This document shows positions 1 to 8,635 of a DNA stretch of 64,000 bases, piece after piece. The stretch is taken from positions 4,000 to 67,999 of the forward strand of contig DAOUHX010000359.1 of NCBI GenBank assembly GCA_034428395.1. The letters run 5' to 3'. Every line of letters starts with the position of its first letter. Positions within the stretch are counted from its first letter, which is position 1. The stretch comes from Bin5 sp034428395 (GTDB lineage Bacteria; Chloroflexota; Anaerolineae; Caldilineales; Caldilineaceae). The position numbers were made by a program, and so were the translations under genes. The notes below the pieces were generated by a model. It made no database searches and was not told the origin of the DNA. It worked only from the letters and a program-made list of their open reading frames with translations.

Positions 1-701
1 GGCTGACGCCGGAGCCCCGCTTGCGTGGTTCGCTGGTCGTGGCCAGCCAGGTACCTGCGCGCGCGGCAGATGAGATCCAGCGTTTCGGCGACCACCCGCA
101 GTTTGTTCAAGTCATTCTGCCCGTCCGCTCCTACATTCCCTACGGCAGCCGATTCTACGATCCCCTTTACGCGGCCGCGGTCGAGCGCGACCTTGTAGTC
201 GGCATCCACTTCGGCGGCGCGCCCGGCCATCCACCGACACCGGTCGGGTGGCCGTCCACCTATCTCGAAGAACACGCGAGCATGGCACAGGTCTTTCAGT
301 CCCAGGTCATCAGCATCATAGCCGAGGGCGTCTTCGACCGTTTTCCCGACCTGCGCATCGCCCTGATAGAGGGCGGTTTCATCTGGATGCCCTCGCTGAT
401 GTGGCGGCTGGACAAGGAGTGGAAGGGCCTGCGCTCCAATACGCCCTGGGTCAGGCGCCCGCCGTCTGACTACATAAGGGAGCATATCCGCATGACCGTT
501 CAGCCGGTCGGCGCACCGCCGGATCAACGCTATATCCTACAGACCATCGAGCAGATGGAGTCGGACACGATGTTGATGTTTGCCACCGACTACCCGCACT
601 GGCACTACGATGACGAGGATGAGGCCTGGCCGCTGGCGCTTCCCGAACCCCTCAACGGCAACATCTGGTCGGACAACGCCCGCGCCTTTTATCGACTTTG
701 A
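1..701 (+). CDS. Amidohydrolase_2 family metal-dependent hydrolase (5' end outside window)
   Basis: The frame is open from base 3 to the TGA at 699-701, so the gene starts before the window. What remains is the C-terminal two thirds of a TIM-barrel amidohydrolase of the PF04909 (ACMSD/decarboxylase-like) family. Visible motifs are GIHFGGAPG, which carries a metal-ligand His of the barrel, IALIEGGFIWMP, and near the end FATDYPHWHYDD, whose Asp is expected to be the catalytic or metal-binding residue. It is a close paralogue of the gene that follows only 11 bases downstream, so the two are very likely co-transcribed. The substrate cannot be read from the sequence; family members hydrolyse or decarboxylate small cyclic or aromatic acids. 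Confidence 0.9.
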   Translation, partial: LTPEPRLRGSLVVASQVPARAADEIQRFGDHPQFVQVILPVRSYIPYGSRFYDPLYAAAVERDLVVGIHFGGAPGHPPTPVGWPSTYLEEHASMAQVFQSQVISIIAEGVFDRFPDLRIALIEGGFIWMPSLMWRLDKEWKGLRSNTPWVRRPPSDYIREHIRMTVQPVGAPPDQRYILQTIEQMESDTMLMFATDYPHWHYDDEDEAWPLALPEPLNGNIWSDNARAFYRL

Positions 702-712
702 GGAGCTCCGAA

Positions 713-1828
713 ATGACGCTGGAACTGGAAGTAGATACAAGGCCTGCCGACAACGAGAAGACGCGACTGGCGGTAATCGACACCGACATTCACAACTTCG
801 ACGGCTACGACGACCCCATTTTCGACCAGATCTTCCAAAAGTATCTGGCGCCGGATTGGCTGGACCACCACAGGATGATCGGGTTGCGCAGCTACTACGG
901 CGGCGGCTATCCGCGCGCCCAACCGAACGCCGCCCGCACCGATTCCTGGCCTCCCAGCGGCCGCCCCCCGGGCACAGACCTGGAGTTCATGCGCGAGCAG
1001 CTGCTCGACGCCTGGGACATGGACTACGGAATCCTGAATCCTCTTACAGGGGCCGGCGGGCAGGTTAACCGGGAATACGGGGCGCAGCTGGCGCGCGCCA
1101 TCAACGACTACCAGATCGCCGAGTGGCTGGAGCTCGAGCCGCGGTTGCGAGCCTCAATGGTCGTCAACTACGAGGACGCCGAACTGGCGGCCGAGGAAAT
1201 CCACAGGTTGGGCGATCACGAGGGCTTTGTGCAAATTCTGCTCGTGACGCGCACCGAGGAGCCGCTTGGACGCCGCAAGTATTGGAAGATGTACGAGGCC
1301 GCACTCGATTACGACCTGCCGATCGGCATCCATTTCGGTGGAGGCGGCAGCCACCCGCTGACCTCCGGTGGTTGGCCTTCCTACTATATTGAAGACCACT
1401 GCGGCATGGCGCAGTCATTCCAGGCGCAGGTCGCCAGCTTCGTGTGCGAGGGCGTTTTTGAGTACTTTCCCGAACTGCGAGTCGTCATAATCGAAGGCGG
1501 CTTCGCTTGGTTTCCTTCGCTCGCATGGCGTCTGGACCAAAGTTGGAAGCGTCTGCGCGGCGAAGCGCCCTATCTCAAGAGGGCGCCGTCCGAGTATATG
1601 TACGACCATTTCTGGCTGTCCACGCAGCCGATGGAGGAACCTCGCCATCAGCGTCACTTCGAACAGCTGCTTGAGCAGATGGACGGCGGCAGCCACCTCA
1701 TGTTCGCGACCGACTATCCGCACTGGGACTTCGACTCGCCCGATCGCGCCCTGCCGGCGACCCTCCCCTACGGGACGAGGCGAAACATCATGGCCGAGAA
1801 CGCCCGCGCCTTCTACAAGCTGTCGTAG
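713..1828 (+). CDS. Amidohydrolase_2 family metal-dependent hydrolase
   Basis: This is a 372-residue PF04909 protein. The N-terminal strand holds the DxH pair (IDTDIHNF), the middle has GIHFGGGGSHP, then VVIIEGGFAWFPSLAW, and the C-terminal part has FATDYPHWDFDSP, so all metal-site motifs of the barrel are present. The ATG at 713 is chosen over the upstream in-frame TTG at 698 because GAGGAG at 700-705 sits seven bases before it, overlapping the stop of the previous gene. It is a sister of the genes on either side (1-701 and 2786-3925); the three probably arose by local duplication and act on related substrates. The precise reaction is unknown. Confidence 0.9.
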   Translation: MTLELEVDTRPADNEKTRLAVIDTDIHNFDGYDDPIFDQIFQKYLAPDWLDHHRMIGLRSYYGGGYPRAQPNAARTDSWPPSGRPPGTDLEFMREQLLDAWDMDYGILNPLTGAGGQVNREYGAQLARAINDYQIAEWLELEPRLRASMVVNYEDAELAAEEIHRLGDHEGFVQILLVTRTEEPLGRRKYWKMYEAALDYDLPIGIHFGGGGSHPLTSGGWPSYYIEDHCGMAQSFQAQVASFVCEGVFEYFPELRVVIIEGGFAWFPSLAWRLDQSWKRLRGEAPYLKRAPSEYMYDHFWLSTQPMEEPRHQRHFEQLLEQMDGGSHLMFATDYPHWDFDSPDRALPATLPYGTRRNIMAENARAFYKLS

Positions 1829-1849
1829 CCAGCCAACTGGACGCACGTG

Positions 1850-2719
1850 ATGGGTGGCATCGGGCGCTTTCTGACCTCGCCTCTGGCAACTGTGCAAGGG
1901 GATCCGCTGACTCTGGCGGACCTCCTGTTCACGGTCGCGTCGGTACTTTTCTTTTACCTGCTGGCGCGGGTGGCGGCCGGGCAGTTCAGGCGCAAGGTGG
2001 AGCCGCGCCTCAGAGTAACGGCAACGAACAAGCACCTCCTTCGCTCAACCGTCTACCTGTCCATTCTCATTGCAGGCATTTATACTTCGTTGTCGTTTCT
2101 GCGCGTTGACCTGTCGATTTTCCTGGTGCCGCTCGGCGCGCTGAGCATTGGACTGGGCCTGGGTCTGCAGTCGCTGGCCAGCAACTATATCGCGGGCCTG
2201 GTACTGATGATGGAAGGAACAATTCGCGACGGTGACGTAATCGAAGTCGACGGCATACGTGGAACTGTTGTCGAGATCGGCCTGCGGACCACGATAGTGC
2301 AGACCTTCAGCAACACCGAGGTAATCGTCCCCAATTCGCTGATGGTTTCCCAGCGACTTGATAACTGGACGAAGTCCGACCGCGTTATACGCATCGAGTC
2401 GCATATCGGCGTCGCCTACGGGTCGGACATTGGCAAGGTGCACGAGATTCTTCATTCGAACATCGCCTGCCACGCGGCTGTCATTCCCGATCCGGAGCCG
2501 CGAACATTCTTGGTTGAATTCGCCGACTCCGCACTGCTTTTCCGCATCCAATACTGGATCGATGACCCAACCCAGCGCCTCTCCTCCCTCAGCGAAATCC
2601 TGGAAGGAATTTACCGGGACTTGAACGAACAGGGCATCGTCATTCCGTTCCCGCAGCGGGATGTGTGGCTCAAACGCGAGCCGGCAGGATCAACTGTCGC
2701 CGGCGTCGCTAATCTATAG
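1850..2719 (+). CDS. Small-conductance mechanosensitive channel (MscS family)
   Basis: A 289-residue inner-membrane channel expected to open under membrane tension and release osmolytes. Hydrophobic helices lie at about residues 20-42 and 66-85. They are followed by the pore-lining helix, a glycine/alanine-rich stretch (LGALSIGLGLGLQSLASNY) ending in the conserved SNYIAGL turn. The MscS beta domain follows, with GDVIEVDGIRGTVVEIGLRT and VPNSLM, both near-diagnostic. The C-terminal alpha/beta domain is short, as in minimal MscS proteins. A GTG at 1847 is directly before the ATG; neither has a clear ribosome-binding site. It lies between two amidohydrolase genes on the same strand. Confidence 0.93.
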   Translation: MGGIGRFLTSPLATVQGDPLTLADLLFTVASVLFFYLLARVAAGQFRRKVEPRLRVTATNKHLLRSTVYLSILIAGIYTSLSFLRVDLSIFLVPLGALSIGLGLGLQSLASNYIAGLVLMMEGTIRDGDVIEVDGIRGTVVEIGLRTTIVQTFSNTEVIVPNSLMVSQRLDNWTKSDRVIRIESHIGVAYGSDIGKVHEILHSNIACHAAVIPDPEPRTFLVEFADSALLFRIQYWIDDPTQRLSSLSEILEGIYRDLNEQGIVIPFPQRDVWLKREPAGSTVAGVANL

Positions 2720-2785
2720 TATTCATCCAACTCGTATTGGTTACGTCTGACGAGTGCGCCCGCAACTCTTCAAGGAGGCAGTTCG

Positions 2786-3925
2786 ATGAGCAAGCCAGGA
2801 GCAACCCCTATCACAGCGCCGGGCTGGACCGCCCAGGAGAAGGAGGGCGTCAAGATCGTCGACTGCGACGTCCATCACAATTTTGAACGGCCCGAACAGC
2901 TGCTTCCCTACCTGTCAAAATTCTGGCAGAACCATCTGCTTGACCAGGGGCTGCACCTGCCAAGCGGCGGCTACTCAAACATCCCGCATCGCACGAATCG
3001 ACCCGATCTGAAAGATCCCAACCTGAAGGAGCGGGACTTCAATTTTTCGCTTGAGTTTCTCCAACGCGAGCATCTGGATCCTTGGAATGTGGACTACGCC
3101 CTGCTGACCGGGCCGCCTCCGCTTTACGGCTACACAGGACTGCCGGACCCGGATTGGGCTGCAGCTTTGTGCCGCGCGTTCAACGACTGGACCATCGAGC
3201 ACTGGCTTGACAAAGACGACCGCGTCGTCAACTCGATTCTTGTCTCGCCTACGGACCCGGCCCAGGCCGTGGCCGAGATCAAGCGGCTCGCCGGCCGCAG
3301 GGACACGGTCGCCGTCATGATCCCAATGGGCACCAGCATGCCCTTCGGCAACCGGTTCTATCACCCGATCTGGGAGGCGTGCGAGGAGCACGGGCTTCCT
3401 GTCGTCGCCCACATCGGCGGCGGCGGCGGCGCAACGCGCACGACGCCCACGCCGCTCGGCTTTCCGACCTACTACATGGAGTCGCGCATGAGCCGCCCCT
3501 ATGTGGCGAGCACGCACGCGGCCTCGCTGATATGCGAGGGCGTATTTGAAAAATTTCCCAACCTGATGTTCGCGCTCACCGAGGCCCAGCAGCTTTGGGC
3601 CGTCGCCGTGATGTGGCACATGGATTCCGACTGGAAGGCGATTCGCGATCAGACGCCCTGGCTGAAACGCCTGCCCAGCGAGTACTTCCGCGAGCACATA
3701 CGCGTCGGTTCGCAGCCGATGCATGAGGCCGAGAGCACCGAGCAGCTCCACCAGTTCCTGGAGATGATGCACGCCGACGAAACCCTCGTCTACTGTTCCG
3801 ATTTTCCCCATTTCGACTGGAACGATCCGGTCACCACCTTTCCCAAACTGAAGCCAGAAGCGCACCAACGCATCTTTGCCGACAATGCCCTCGAAATGCT
3901 GCGAATGGGGGATCTTCTGCAATGA
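2786..3925 (+). CDS. Amidohydrolase_2 family metal-dependent hydrolase
   Basis: A 379-residue third paralogue of the amidohydrolase group. Motifs are IVDCDVHHNF (DxH metal pair), VVAHIGGGGG, and YCSDFPHFDWNDP (C-terminal Asp), so the metal site looks complete. The start has an excellent AAGGAGG at 2771-2777. Its stop overlaps the start of the Rieske gene by the ATGA at 3922-3925, so the two are translationally coupled. That suggests the ferredoxin supplies electrons to an oxygenase in the same pathway, whose product this hydrolase may process; the oxygenase itself is not in the window. It differs from the other two by a longer N-terminal region and by GGGGGA in place of the GGGGSH type loop. 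Confidence 0.9.
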   Translation: MSKPGATPITAPGWTAQEKEGVKIVDCDVHHNFERPEQLLPYLSKFWQNHLLDQGLHLPSGGYSNIPHRTNRPDLKDPNLKERDFNFSLEFLQREHLDPWNVDYALLTGPPPLYGYTGLPDPDWAAALCRAFNDWTIEHWLDKDDRVVNSILVSPTDPAQAVAEIKRLAGRRDTVAVMIPMGTSMPFGNRFYHPIWEACEEHGLPVVAHIGGGGGATRTTPTPLGFPTYYMESRMSRPYVASTHAASLICEGVFEKFPNLMFALTEAQQLWAVAVMWHMDSDWKAIRDQTPWLKRLPSEYFREHIRVGSQPMHEAESTEQLHQFLEMMHADETLVYCSDFPHFDWNDPVTTFPKLKPEAHQRIFADNALEMLRMGDLLQ

Positions 3926-4299
3926 CACGCGTGGTCGTCGCCAAAGTGTGGGAGATCCCGCCCGGAGAACGCAAGATCGTCGTCCCGTTTCGCGGCCGCG
4001 CGGGCATCGGCGTTTTCAATGTAAAGGGCGATCTCTTCGCGCTGCGCAACATCTGCCCCCACAAGCGCGGCCCACTCTGCACGGGCGAACTGACCGGGCG
4101 CATCGAAGCGGCCGGGCCCCCTTCCAGCCAGGCTGCCGAAGTGTCTGTCGATGGGGACGGCGAGATCTTGCGCTGCCCGTGGCACCAATGGCCCTTTGAG
4201 ATCGCGACCGGCCGCTGCCTGGTCGATCCGAAAGCGCGCGTCAAGACTTACCCCGTGCGCGTGGTCGGAAATGACATCGTCGTCGAATACGACGAGTAA
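3922..4299 (+). CDS. Rieske [2Fe-2S] ferredoxin-like protein
   Basis: A 125-residue soluble protein made of a single Rieske domain. The cluster ligands are visible as C45-P-H47 and C85-P-W-H88, followed by QWPF. The spacing of about 40 residues between the two ligand pairs is longer than in bacterial biphenyl-dioxygenase-type ferredoxins and is filled by an insert rich in Gly, Pro and Ser. The ATG overlaps the TGA of the preceding amidohydrolase. Likely role: electron carrier or regulatory subunit to a ring-hydroxylating or similar oxygenase. A stand-alone Rieske protein of the nitrite-reductase small-subunit type is also possible, but no partner reductase is adjacent. Confidence 0.88.
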   Translation: MTRVVVAKVWEIPPGERKIVVPFRGRAGIGVFNVKGDLFALRNICPHKRGPLCTGELTGRIEAAGPPSSQAAEVSVDGDGEILRCPWHQWPFEIATGRCLVDPKARVKTYPVRVVGNDIVVEYDE

Positions 4300-4618
4300 T
4301 CCTGGCGGAAAGACCTAGACTTCCAGCATTCGGCGACATCTCGCGCCTCTGGGCGTACGTCCTCTCGCTCGGATCAGGTTTTCCTCCTCTGCATTCTGGA
4401 CCGGTGCTTGCCGCCTCGCTCCCCTCGAGCCGATCCGACGGCGCCGGCTACCGTTCCTGCCCATTGGACCGCGATGCAATCGCGGTCTTGTCTCCGCGCA
4501 TTGAAGCCGCGACGCCTGGGCATTCTATGCGCTGGCCGGGCAGCAGAGTAGAATGAAGTCAACTTTTCAGGATGCTTCAAGCCCTGTTTGACTCTGACTT
4601 CACGAGAGATGGGTATTC
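4300..4618 (+). other. Intergenic region, no recognised feature
   Basis: These 319 bases separate the Rieske gene from the helicase gene. No ORF with coding character, tRNA or convincing hairpin was found. A TAGAAT hexamer near 4549 could be a -10 element for the helicase but has no matching -35. A promoter for the helicase gene must lie here or within the region just upstream. Confidence 0.5.
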
Positions 4619-6148
4619 ATGCCAGAAGATTTCGCGCCAAGCCAGACCGATGACACTGCGGACTCCCGTCCTTCGTCCGGACCGGGCTCATTTGACGAGA
4701 ACGTAGATCCCGCCGACCTAGTCGAACCGGAAGACGCCCTGCCCGCCATAAACCTGGCCGACTTGCCCCAGAAGGCGCAGGCCGCCGCGGCCTCCGCCGG
4801 CTGGACGAGGCTGATGCCCGTCCAGGCGAGAGCGATCCCTTATCTGCTCGCAGGGCGGGATCTGATGGTACAGGCGCGCACGGGCAGCGGCAAGACCGGC
4901 GCCTTCCTGCTGCCGATCCTGCACCAGATCGAGACGGACAAGAAAGCCTGCCAGGCACTGATCCTCGCGCCCACTCGCGAGCTTGCGCTGCAGGTGTCGA
5001 AGGAGGCCGAGTTGCTGGGAGCCGCCGCCGGGGTACGCAGCATCGCCGTTTACGGCGGCGTCGGCTACGGACCTCAGATCGAAGCGCTGCGCGCCGGAGC
5101 CCAGTTGGTGATCGGCACGCCGGGACGCATCCTCGATCATCTGCTGCAGCGCACGCTGCGGTTGGATGACCTGCAGCTTCTCGTCTTCGACGAAGCGGAC
5201 CGAATGTTGTCGATGGGCTTCTATCCCGACATGCTCCAGGTGCAGACCTACCTGCCCTCGCACCCGATCAGGGGCTCGATGTTCTCGGCCACCTTCCCGG
5301 CCCACGTGATGCGACTGGCGCAGCAATTCCTCTCGCAGCCTGACTTTCTAAGCCTCAGCCGCGATCGCGTGCACGTAGCAGAGGCAGAGCATGTCCTGTA
5401 TGCAGAGCCGGGCATGAAAAAGGACAGGGCCCTCATCCGGCTGATCGAGGTCGAGAATCCGGCCGCGGCCATCGTATTCGGCACGACGCGGCGCACGGTT
5501 GACTATGTGACAATCGTTTTGCAGCGTTTCGGATACGACGCCGACAAGCTGACATCCGATCTCAGCCAGCAGGAGCGCGAGCGGGTCCTGCGGCGGCTGC
5601 GAGAAGGCAAGCTGCGGCTGCTGGTGGCGACCGACGTCGCCGCTCGCGGCATCGACATCCCCGAGTTGTCACATATCATCCAGTATGAACCGCCGGAAGA
5701 TCCCGAGTCCTATATCCATCGCGCGGGGCGGACCGCGCGCGCCGGGGCCACCGGCACTGCGATCTCGCTGACAGCATCTTTCGATGAGCGAACGCAGATG
5801 GAGCGCATCGCCAAACGTTTCGGCATTCCACTTGAGGAGCGGAAACTGCCCACCGACGAGGAGGTTGCGGCTACCGTTTCGGAGCGAGTTACTGCCCTGC
5901 TCGAGGCCAAGCTGCGCGGCCGCGACAATCTGCAGAGCGAGCGCATGCGCCGTTTCCGGCCTCTGGTTGATGAGTGGCTGGCATCGGAGGAGGGGCAGAC
6001 CTTGCTGTCGATGCTGGTCGACGACTTCTACCAGGGCTCGCTGCATGCACCGCCCGTCTTGCCGGCCCAGGAGCCGGTCCCTCAAGGCGGGCAGCAGCGC
6101 CGCCGACGCCGCAACCGGCGGTCCCGCAACCGCCGTCGCGACACCTGA
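4619..6148 (+). CDS. DEAD-box ATP-dependent RNA helicase
   Basis: A 509-residue superfamily 2 RNA helicase. In order it shows a Q-motif region (GWTRLMPVQARAIP), motif I ARTGSGKTG, motif Ia PTRELALQ, TPGR, motif II as DEAD (VFDEADRML), motif III SAT, then the second RecA domain with VATDVAARGID and HRAGRTARAG. The last 20 residues are almost all Arg and Asn with few acids, a basic tail typical of cold-shock and ribosome-biogenesis helicases (CsdA/RhlE type) that helps bind RNA. The N-terminal 45 residues are acidic and low-complexity. It is preceded by a long intergenic region and faces nadE convergently, so it is probably a single-gene unit. Confidence 0.95.
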   Translation: MPEDFAPSQTDDTADSRPSSGPGSFDENVDPADLVEPEDALPAINLADLPQKAQAAAASAGWTRLMPVQARAIPYLLAGRDLMVQARTGSGKTGAFLLPILHQIETDKKACQALILAPTRELALQVSKEAELLGAAAGVRSIAVYGGVGYGPQIEALRAGAQLVIGTPGRILDHLLQRTLRLDDLQLLVFDEADRMLSMGFYPDMLQVQTYLPSHPIRGSMFSATFPAHVMRLAQQFLSQPDFLSLSRDRVHVAEAEHVLYAEPGMKKDRALIRLIEVENPAAAIVFGTTRRTVDYVTIVLQRFGYDADKLTSDLSQQERERVLRRLREGKLRLLVATDVAARGIDIPELSHIIQYEPPEDPESYIHRAGRTARAGATGTAISLTASFDERTQMERIAKRFGIPLEERKLPTDEEVAATVSERVTALLEAKLRGRDNLQSERMRRFRPLVDEWLASEEGQTLLSMLVDDFYQGSLHAPPVLPAQEPVPQGGQQRRRRRNRRSRNRRRDT

Positions 6149-6171
6149 TCCACTCGTATTACAATCGAGGG

Positions 6172-8316
6172 CTAACCCGCTTCCGGCACGTTCTTGTGCA
6201 GTTCGGCCAGCCAGGCGGCAGCCGAGGAATCGCTGGGCGCGCGCCAGTCCCCGCGCGGGCTCAACGAGCCGCCGCTGCCGACTTTTGGTCCGTTAGGTAC
6301 GGCAGTCCGCTTGAACTGGCTGATCTGGAAGAAGCGGAACAGGAAGAGCTCCAGCCACTTTCTTATCGCCGCGAGGTCGTACTCGTTGCGTTTGCTGTCC
6401 GGCAGAAAATCCGGCCACGGTCCGCGGCTGCGGTCGCCCCACGCCTCCAGTGCCATGAACGCGACCTTGCTGGGCCGCAGGCCGTAGCGCGATATGTGGT
6501 AGAGGAAAAAGTCCTGCAGCTCATAGGGCCCGATTTTGGCCTCAGTCGACTGGGCCGGTCCTTCGGTTGTCCCGTCGCCCGGCACCAGCTCCGGTGAGAT
6601 TTCCGTGTCCAGCACCGACTGCAGGACGCGGCTGACCGCCTCGTCGAACTGTGAGGTGGCGATGATCCAGCGGATAAGGTGCTGGATGAGCGTCTTCGGT
6701 ACCGAGGCGTTTACGTTGTAGTGACTCATCTGGTCGCCGACACCGTAAGTAGCCCAGCCAAGCGCCAGTTCGCTCAGGTCGCCGGTCCCAAGCACGAGCG
6801 CGTCGTTGTAATTCGCCAGCCGGAAGAGGTGGCTCGTGCGCTCGCCCGCCTGCACATTTTCAAAGGTAATGTCGTACTCGGGGTCCTCCTCGGCGAATGG
6901 ATGTCCGATATCGCGAAACATCTGCATCGCCGAAGGGCGGATGTCGATCTCGTGGGCGCTGACGCCGAACGCCTCCATCAGGCGGTGCGCATTGCTGCGT
7001 GTACCCGGGCTGGTGGCGAACCCGGGCATCGTGTACGCAAGAATATTGGCGCGCGGCAGCTTTAGCCGGTCCATCGTGTGGGAGGCGACTATCAGGGCCT
7101 GCGTCGAGTCGAGGCCCCCGGACAGTCCGACGACGACCCTTTCGATGCCTGTGGCACGAAGCCGCTGCATCAGTCCGTGAACCTGGATGTTGTAGGCCTC
7201 GTAGGCCTGTTCGTCGCGCAGAACGGCATCGCTCGGAACGAAGGGAAAGCGCTCGACCTTGCGCCGCAGACGGTCGATGCCCTGCGACTGGCCGGCGCCA
7301 TCTTCCCCCTTCGCCAGCCCAGGCGTTTGAAAGGTGAAGTCGACCGTCCGCATCCTCTCCAGCTGCCTGCGGTGCAGCGCGGCGGCGTCGTTGAAGCTGG
7401 TCTGACGCATGCGGCTCTGGGCTAGGCGCTCCGTGTCGATGTCCGCAGTGATCATCTGCTCGTGGTCGGCGAAACGTTCCGACTCGGCCAGCAGGTCACC
7501 GTCCTCGTAGATGAGCGCGTGGCCGTCCCAAGCCAGGTCCGTGGTCGATTCGCCCGGGCCGGCGGCCGAATAGAGGTAGGCTGCAATGCACTTGCCGGAC
7601 TGGCTGGCGCACAGGTCCTTACGGTAGTTGGCCTTGCCGATCGTGATGTTCGAGGCCGACAGATTCGCGAGTACTGTCGCACCTGCCAGCGCCGCGTAAG
7701 AGCTCGGCGGGACCGGCGTCCACACATCCTCGCAGATTTCCACGTGGAGAGTGAACCCTTCAGTCGCGCCACCTGACAGCTCACACCCTTCGCCAGTGCG
7801 CCCCTCAGCAGGAATCCCGGCCCGAAACAGCAGGTCGTTGCCGAAGGGAACCGTCTCGCCCAGGAAGCGCACATCGTTTCCGACCGCGTGGCCTGCAGCA
7901 CTGAACTGACGGCGCTCGTAGAACTCGCGGTAGTTGGGCAGATAGGTCTTGGGCGCAACTCCGAGAACGCGACCTCTGTAGACGATGACCCCGCAGTTGA
8001 ATAAGCGCTGCTCGAATCGCAGCGGGGCTCCGACCAGGAGGACCGATGTCAAATCTCTGCTGGCTTCCACGATCTTCCCGATTCCCGCAGTAACGCCGTC
8101 CATTAGGGCCTCCTGCTGGAGAAGATCGTCGATTGCGTAGGATGAGATACCCAGTTCGGGAAAGAGGGCAATTGCCGCGCCCGCGTCCGAAGCCTTGCAA
8201 GCCAGCCCCAGCGTATGCTCCGTGTTGAACTCGGGATCGGCAACGCGCACATTCGGAACGCACACGGCAACGCGCACAAAGCCGTGACGATAAATGGAGT
8301 AAAAGGAATCAGCCAT
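6172..8316 (-). CDS. nadE: Glutamine-dependent NAD+ synthetase
   Basis: A 714-residue two-domain enzyme that makes NAD from deamido-NAD, ATP and glutamine-derived ammonia. The N-terminal nitrilase-like glutaminase domain has the Glu-Lys-Cys triad at E54 (FPELGISSY), K123 (APKTYLPNY) and C195 (EICEDVW). The synthetase domain begins near residue 360 and has the ATP-pyrophosphatase P-loop SGGLDST at about 399-405. The length matches the long actinobacterial/chloroflexal type (about 680-715), longer than the E. coli ammonia-dependent enzyme. The gene lies convergent to the helicase gene, with 23 bases between stops, and has its own plausible promoter upstream. Confidence 0.96.
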   Translation of the reverse strand: MADSFYSIYRHGFVRVAVCVPNVRVADPEFNTEHTLGLACKASDAGAAIALFPELGISSYAIDDLLQQEALMDGVTAGIGKIVEASRDLTSVLLVGAPLRFEQRLFNCGVIVYRGRVLGVAPKTYLPNYREFYERRQFSAAGHAVGNDVRFLGETVPFGNDLLFRAGIPAEGRTGEGCELSGGATEGFTLHVEICEDVWTPVPPSSYAALAGATVLANLSASNITIGKANYRKDLCASQSGKCIAAYLYSAAGPGESTTDLAWDGHALIYEDGDLLAESERFADHEQMITADIDTERLAQSRMRQTSFNDAAALHRRQLERMRTVDFTFQTPGLAKGEDGAGQSQGIDRLRRKVERFPFVPSDAVLRDEQAYEAYNIQVHGLMQRLRATGIERVVVGLSGGLDSTQALIVASHTMDRLKLPRANILAYTMPGFATSPGTRSNAHRLMEAFGVSAHEIDIRPSAMQMFRDIGHPFAEEDPEYDITFENVQAGERTSHLFRLANYNDALVLGTGDLSELALGWATYGVGDQMSHYNVNASVPKTLIQHLIRWIIATSQFDEAVSRVLQSVLDTEISPELVPGDGTTEGPAQSTEAKIGPYELQDFFLYHISRYGLRPSKVAFMALEAWGDRSRGPWPDFLPDSKRNEYDLAAIRKWLELFLFRFFQISQFKRTAVPNGPKVGSGGSLSPRGDWRAPSDSSAAAWLAELHKNVPEAG

Positions 8317-8635
8317 CGTGCTAACTGTTTGCCTACTTGTATAACGATGCAGTGCGGAAATCTGGTCTGGGTCGTATTATCTTGGAAACCATGTGCAGGG
8401 GCAAGGCCCCATTGACACGGACTCCCTGATTTTGCAATAATTAATGAGACGTTGACTGGCCAGACCGACCAGTGTACGGCGAGCAAGCACGGGATCCCCT
8501 GCCCACAGCTAAGATTGCCGCCTCATCAGAATTCGGTCCTCCAGTCGGCCTCAAGCGGTGCGATCAACCGTTTGACTTCAGCGCGTAACTCCATGGTCCT
8601 TGTAGGAAAGGTACCGTTGCATAAGAGACGTCGAT
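8317..8635. other. Divergent intergenic region between nadE and the Gfo/Idh gene
   Basis: Apart from the nadE promoter candidate, this 319-base spacer contains short GC-rich inverted sequences (for example around 8396-8408 and 8457-8472). None is long enough to call an operator or a terminator. No tRNA or coding ORF was seen. Confidence 0.45.
8376..8404 (-). promoter_or_regulatory. Candidate sigma-70-type promoter of nadE
   Basis: On the minus strand TTGCCC (8404-8399) is separated by exactly 17 bases from GATAAT (8381-8376). This matches the consensus at 4 of 6 and 5 of 6 positions. The start of transcription would fall near 8369, giving a leader of about 53 bases before the nadE ATG at 8316. 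Predicted from sequence only. Confidence 0.45.

Noticed and set aside
8396..8408. Short palindrome GGGGCAAGGCCCC near the nadE promoter as an operator
   Set aside because: Too short and with imperfect centre; overlaps the -35 element by chance as likely as by design.
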